Below, piece after piece: positions 59,520-64,000 of a stretch of 64,000 nt of DNA. This DNA is from Coccinella septempunctata (Eukaryota > Arthropoda > Insecta > Coleoptera > Coccinellidae). Each line of letters opens with the position of its first letter. The stretch's first letter is position 1. Position numbers and translations under genes: made by a program. The notes under the pieces were generated by a model, which saw only the letters and a program-made list of their open reading frames with translations, had not been told where the DNA came from and made no database searches. The DNA is taken from contig NC_058195.1 of NCBI RefSeq assembly GCF_907165205.1, positions 2,108,001 through 2,172,000 of the forward strand. The letters run 5' to 3'.

Positions 59520-61509
59520 TGATTGGATGATTTAACTATAGTTAGGGAGTCCATGCTTTTGTCGAGCATCTTGGAGACCTTGTGGGATGATGAATGATAT
59601 GAAGATTAGATTGAAGAGAGAAATAGAGGTTTTATGATATATTCATTTTCAGCCGTGGCAAAAGAGTCTGTAGGTTTGTAAAAATGTTCTACGTGAAAGA
59701 ACCTTTCTAAGGAAGCCTTGAAAATTAGAAGTTAGCCAATAAATAATTGACAAGGCTTGATCAACCCGCTTCTTGTTCCTAAAAATTATACCGAAAGATG
59801 TTCTGAGGAGTTTCTCCTGAACAAGAATACACAAAATCCTCATCATCCCATTCCCCACCCCCTCAAACCAATCACCCGAGCCACCCTCCCGCTCATCTGA
59901 ATATAAAGCGCGTTTCTCGACGAAATCATTTCTTCCCGGAGCCGATACGGCCGAATTGAAAAATTCCTCACAACACGACGCAGCCGAACGTTTCTCCTCA
60001 TTAGCCGAATCTGCCGAGAATAAGTCATCTTTTCACGTCGTCGCCAGAACCTCGGCACGATTGATTGTTATCTGCCCTTTTGTTCGCCCTTTTTTTTGCA
60101 TGTCCCGGACGATTCAGTTATCCGCGCCGAAAATATCAGAAATGGGAATGTTTTTTTGATGACCCGTATCAATCGGCTCCGGGGTTGGAGAGATCGAGGA
60201 ACGGGTCGGGCGTGGATTTTATCGCAGAGCTGTGCGGTTAGCGCGTCAGCGGGGAAAATATGTGTTCGCTGGAAGTTATACCACCTCGGATGCAAATTGG
60301 GGATGCTTCCGTCGATGTGGGGCGTTAGGTTACGTGCGATGTACACCAGAAGAATGGGAAAAGGACGTATTTCAGGTTGACTATTCAGATTCTGCGATAC
60401 TTACCCTGGGTTTCATAAAGCTTGATCGGAGAATCAACGCTTGATTGTCGAATGGACGTCGATCGGTTTTCAATCGATGATTCAGTCATGATCGTTCAGA
60501 ATATCATTCTCGCATCGAATTATGATGTTCATACGTTCATTCATTGTTCTCAATTGCTACTTCTTCGATATATTCGGAATGGAAAGGGTTTCAGTGATTT
60601 CGTTTGAGAAATCGAGTGACTCTGCCAAATCGTTGATCGCACAATCACAGTCTTATGAAACTTGCTGTCAGACTATCAGATATGGCCAAAAAGATCGTCC
60701 TGGCCAGAGAACAAGGTGAAATATCGATTGAAAACTAATGGACGGTCATCCGTCAATCAAGCGTTGATTCCTTGGGCAAGCTTTGTGAGACCGGGTGTCT
60801 GTTTACGTCCCCTTCAAAGTTGATAGTATAATAAGAACGTCATAATTCCAATATAATCTTAGGCTGGGGAATTTTTAAGGTTTTCAAACTCGATGTCAAG
60901 CTAGCAGATTATCACGATGATAATCTTTTCAGGCTTCCCTTTCAACCCTTTGCCGATTTACATTCTTCATCATATTCGGGTAGGTTCGGCCAGTTTGGGT
61001 TGTGATCCGTTCATTGTACGAGAACGAGTGTTATTTTCACGAGATCAGCCCGTTTCTTCGACATTGTCGACATCGTCCCGTATACCTCCAATTCGGACCG
61101 GAGATCATTATAGCGACACTTCAGGTCCCGTCGACCCTCGAATCAGCACAATGGAAATGGCCGAAACGAGTCCGAAAAGACCGAATCCATCCCGCGCGTC
61201 CATTCAATTCACTTTGAACCCTCAGGATCCTTCCGCTCCGACAATCCTACGATTACAAACGACCGACTCGACGTTTTCGCGTCCCGTTCCGTCACAGAGT
61301 CTTCGGAGACAACCTAACAACTTTCCCGCGGCCGGAAATGAAGTCTCCCGGGCCTTCTCTTCCACACACCTTCATGGTCCAATTACAGCCATTTCGGTAA
61401 CGCACATGTTTCGCGCACGTTGAGGCTGGGCGGCCTGCCTGCCCGGGGCTTAAATTAATTCGTTTCCTCGACATTCGTATGTGAAGATTTCACTGGTTTG
61501 CAGGGATGC
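59520..61509. other. No gene recognised; GC-richer blocks 59830-60420 and 61000-61460
   Basis: Two GC-richer, non-repetitive blocks with overlapping open frames on both strands. The longest frame is listed separately at 60917-61423. No repeat or RNA gene was seen. Confidence 0.4.
60917..61423 (+). CDS. Unassigned 168-codon open frame
   Basis: This is one of the longest open frames outside transposons. It is Ser/Pro/Thr/Arg-rich after residue 45, with no signal peptide, membrane segment or domain I recognise. It lies in a GC-rich block, where stop codons are rarer by chance, and antisense frames cover part of it. An exon of an unknown gene is possible, but chance is at least as likely. Confidence 0.15.
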   Translation: MIIFSGFPFNPLPIYILHHIRVGSASLGCDPFIVRERVLFSRDQPVSSTLSTSSRIPPIRTGDHYSDTSGPVDPRISTMEMAETSPKRPNPSRASIQFTLNPQDPSAPTILRLQTTDSTFSRPVPSQSLRRQPNNFPAAGNEVSRAFSSTHLHGPITAISVTHMFRAR

Positions 61510-61800
61510 AAACAATGAACCGATGTTTTAGGATCGTCGACCCCTGGAAAGTCGAATATCTGAGAATAACCATTGATGGCAAGCTCAAAGAATCGATTGA
61601 AATCGCTGCTATCCAAGCATTGAAGGCCGTCATGACGTGCAGAAGGCTAGCTGTCGAATCCAAAAATACTACGATGGATGTACGTCATGATTGTGAGACC
61701 AATAATCCTTTTTGAGTCAATAGTTTGGTTCGCCGAGGCCGAGTCAGGACAGTAAGAGAAAAACCATCGATAGAATACAAGGCCAAACAGCAGTGAAGAT
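61510..61800 (+). pseudogene. Non-LTR reverse-transcriptase fragment, frameshifted
   Basis: The first frame gives VEYLRITIDGKLKESIEIAA followed by IQALKAVMTCRRLA, the post-catalytic YLGVTIDxxLxxxxHI segment. Around 61680 the coding signal moves to another frame reading MIVRPIILFESIVWF, the family's VVRPILTYGxxVWW motif, and then stops. It is therefore a broken C-terminal piece of a jockey-type element. It ends about 20 bp before mariner copy 4, which may have inserted into it or beside it. Confidence 0.65.
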
Positions 61801-61822
61801 GTAGAAACTAGGACACTGGAAA

Positions 61823-62675
61823 TACGAAGATATATTGAAAAATTCTTAGCCTACTATAGAACCAAACTAAATTTCAATGTCAAAATATTTTATTACTCAA
61901 CATATTCTCCTCTTAATTGGATACATTCATTACAGCGAACCTGCAACGTCTCTAGGCCGTTCAAAAAGAATGTTCCTTCTTGCTCTCCAAACCAGACATC
62001 CACAGCTTTCATTACCTCCCCGTTGAAAGAAAATTTTAACTTTTTTTCAGTTGAGGAAAGAGATGATAGTCGGATGGAGCCCAATCTGTTGAATAAGGGG
62101 GGTGTTCTAGTAATTCAAACCATAAACCACGAATTTTTTGCATGGCAACATGAGATTTGTGTGCAGGGGCGTTGTCCTGCAAAAACAAAACACCTTTGGA
62201 TAGCTTTCCGCGTTTTTTTCTTCAATTTTTCCCGTAGGCAGGTCAGTAATGTCGAATTGTAATTTGTGGCTATTGCTCTACTCTTATCCAAAAATTATCA
62301 ATCATGATTACTTCATGGCAATCCCAAAAAACTGAAGCAAGAACTTTTCCAGCAGATTTTTGGACACGAAACTTCTCAGGTCTTGGAGAACCAGAGTGTC
62401 GCCATTCCATCGACTGTTGCTTTGTTTCCGGATCGTGGAAATGTACCCAAGTCTCATCCATAGTAACAATTCGGTTTAAGAAGTCTGAATCGTTTTCAAA
62501 TCGAGCACAGATCGAACGCGATGCTTCTACCCTTGCACGCTTTTGGTCAACATTCAAACATTTGGGGATCCATTTTGCGGCAATTTTCGTCATGTCTGAA
62601 TTGACGAGAACGAGTTCGTATGAAATATTCAGTGCTTCAGATATCCGTTTTAGCCCAATTCGACGGTCTGATAAA
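61823..62675 (-). mobile_element. mariner transposon copy 4, 5'-truncated
   Basis: Read on the minus strand, homology starts near 62675 within the transposase (IGLKRIS region). It runs to the 3' TIR at 61823 (TACGAAGATATATTGAAAAA on plus). This copy keeps the about 60 bp between stop codon and TIR that copy 2 has partly lost. It lacks the N-terminal HTH, leader and 5' TIR. Confidence 0.92.
61893..62593 (-). pseudogene. mariner transposase, middle and C-terminal parts (copy 4)
   Basis: Two frames cover most of the catalytic domain. The upstream one (62270-62593) has the WIPKCL motif, TMDETWVHF with the first catalytic Asp, and KSAGKVLASVFWDC, then shifts frame near 62295. FLQDNAPAHKSH (second Asp) and a YSTDWAPSDY third-Asp motif (usual PDLAPSDY) can be read in other phases around 62180-62070. 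The final frame (61893-62084) gives the C-terminus ending CNECIQLRGEYVE. All three Asp codons survive, but in separate frames, and part of the region before the C-terminus is deleted. Confidence 0.9.
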
Positions 62676-64000
62676 GAAGACGCTTCTTAGTCCAGGTCCA
62701 TCACAATTAAATCCACAACTGCTCAACTCCCCTTGTAGAAGACCTGCATCATGTATGCAAATTCTACCAATAACATTATCACGGAATGCAAATCGAGGCC
62801 AATCCTTTTCCTCTGCCAGAAAATAGAGGGTGGATCTTTTGGCGACATCAAGGTCTGAATTAGGTTATATAACTGAGCCTGGCTCGGTCTGCGATAAGCT
62901 TGAACTATGCCATCACACATCTGCGCTGTTCCTAACGCCACCGATGGTCTGCTGATTTAATGGAAGGTATATACGAGGCAGGGCTGTATCCAGTGCTTCA
63001 CCATACATTGTTATAAGGAAATTATCAATGTAACTACAGTTTTTTCTCTTTGGGGGGCTCCTGTGACTATTAACCTTGATTGGCATACAACTTCGAGCAA
63101 AACAGGTACTAGACCTCCACGTCCAAAGAGTATGAATGGAGAATAAATCGCAAAACCTCAAATAGTCTTGTGGCTTTGAAGCCCACGACTGCATCAAGTG
63201 AAACAGCACCAAAAGACTCTGAAATTTGGTCCCTCAAACTACAAATAATGGGAAAATTCTGGCATTCCAATTGCTCTTGCCATCTGTCTTCGATATTGGT
63301 AACTTTCGTTCGTCTGAACGATGTTTACCTCCTTAACCTTTTCCATCCTTGAAACTACAGATACACTGATCTCTGATATCAAGTCAGAACAAAATCCCGT
63401 CCTTTCAAACTAAAACTTGACGAAGATTCATGAATGTCCTCTTCTTCTGATGCATCTCGATGTGTAGTTAACTCTGTATACGTCGTGAACTTCAACTACT
63501 TATCCACAGTAAAAGCACTAACACAAAATTGCCATCAAATGAAGTTCTGGAAAGTAAATGTTCAGGTTTTCGCTTAACTGAAATCCATTTAGATGGCAGT
63601 ATATAAAACGTTTGCTTCCTCACTGAATAATAATTTAATTATAATTACAGCTACATCTGACTTGATTGAAAACTATTCGAAACATACAAGTTTCAAACTC
63701 TGCGAAGATAAAAATGAACAATTACATATACCTATAAACCTCTAACGTCTAGGCTATGAATGCAGGAGAATGTATGATGCTTTCTCGGAGTAACTGAAAA
63801 ATACCTTTATTCACTTAATTATTGTCGCACTTATTAAAACTGTACACGGATGAGTGATCATATTTCATGCTCCATCGATCGATATCGTTATCCTTTCACT
63901 GCCGAGCTAGATTTACATGTCGATAACGTTAGAAACCTATTCACCCGAAGAAGGTCAATAGGAGCTATTTGAGAGAGAATTCGATCATCTGATATATCGA
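62676..64000. other. No gene recognised
   Basis: Minus-strand frames of 99 and 72 codons (62913-63212, 62723-62941) show no recognisable motif. The final kilobase is AT-rich and empty by inspection. Confidence 0.4.

Noticed and set aside
62304..62690. 128-codon plus-strand frame
   Set aside because: It is antisense to mariner copy 4, whose minus-strand motifs (TMDETW, WIPKCL) are clear.
62723..63212. Minus-strand frames upstream of mariner copy 4 as part of its transposase
   Set aside because: Mariner homology stops near 62675. These frames share no residues with the N-terminal region of copies 1 and 3.
1..64000. Search for a virus-derived gene, LTR retrotransposon or multi-gene defence system
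   Set aside because: No long terminal repeats, gag/protease/integrase motifs, capsid-like frames or clusters of intact genes were seen.

Overview
The window reads as nuclear DNA of an insect, plausibly a beetle, though the order is an inference. It is AT-rich, the transposon families are of insect type, and there is no operon-like packing of genes. No host protein-coding gene could be supported over 64 kb. The only confident host gene is a tRNA-Ser(GCT) at 32704-32785. The rest is mobile-element remnants, foldback elements and a satellite array, set in unique sequence that includes several GC-richer islands. This fits an intergenic desert or a very large intron.

Layout, 0-32 kb: a palindromic TIR element (2517-3200), a small TIR element (5258-5363), and pieces of a foldback family ending TA-CAGGGTGA (here MITE-B; 6547, 8681, 9581, 27591). 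Next come the 5' half of a mariner (7203-8070), a two-unit satellite (14208-14525), a TIR element with nearly identical 47-bp arms (17288-17914) and a decayed non-LTR reverse transcriptase (19090-20240, minus). A 1.2-kb TIR element with a spliced helix-turn-helix remnant follows (22401-23630). Then a dispersed repeat abuts a dead non-LTR tail (25712-26298), and a second inverted mini-array of the satellite lies at 28318-28770.

Layout, 32-47 kb: the tRNA; a 1.6-kb foldback element with an internal 479-bp duplication (35282-36870); a young 5'-truncated non-LTR insertion with a 14-bp target-site duplication (42001-42843); and a MITE-B copy (42872-44155) split by another non-LTR tail (43244-44021). 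A compact complete MITE-B (46371-46644) and a 133-bp inverted-repeat element (46750-46882) follow.

Layout, 47-64 kb: a satellite array of about fourteen units with exact 174-bp spacing (48226-50600), a MITE-B end (51951) and a 139-bp hairpin element (52568-52706). Next is a minus-strand mariner (54387-57386) split by a 1994-bp non-autonomous hAT with a perfect 8-bp target-site duplication (54919-56912). A third mariner (59116-59519), a frameshifted reverse-transcriptase fragment (61510-61800) and a fourth mariner (61823-62675) complete it.

The transposon genes do not form a working system: every transposase or reverse transcriptase here is truncated, frameshifted or reduced to its C-terminus. 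The most noteworthy material is structural: the 174-bp satellite seeded at three sites, the large hairpin-forming elements and the dated nests. I found no evidence of a novel multi-gene system.
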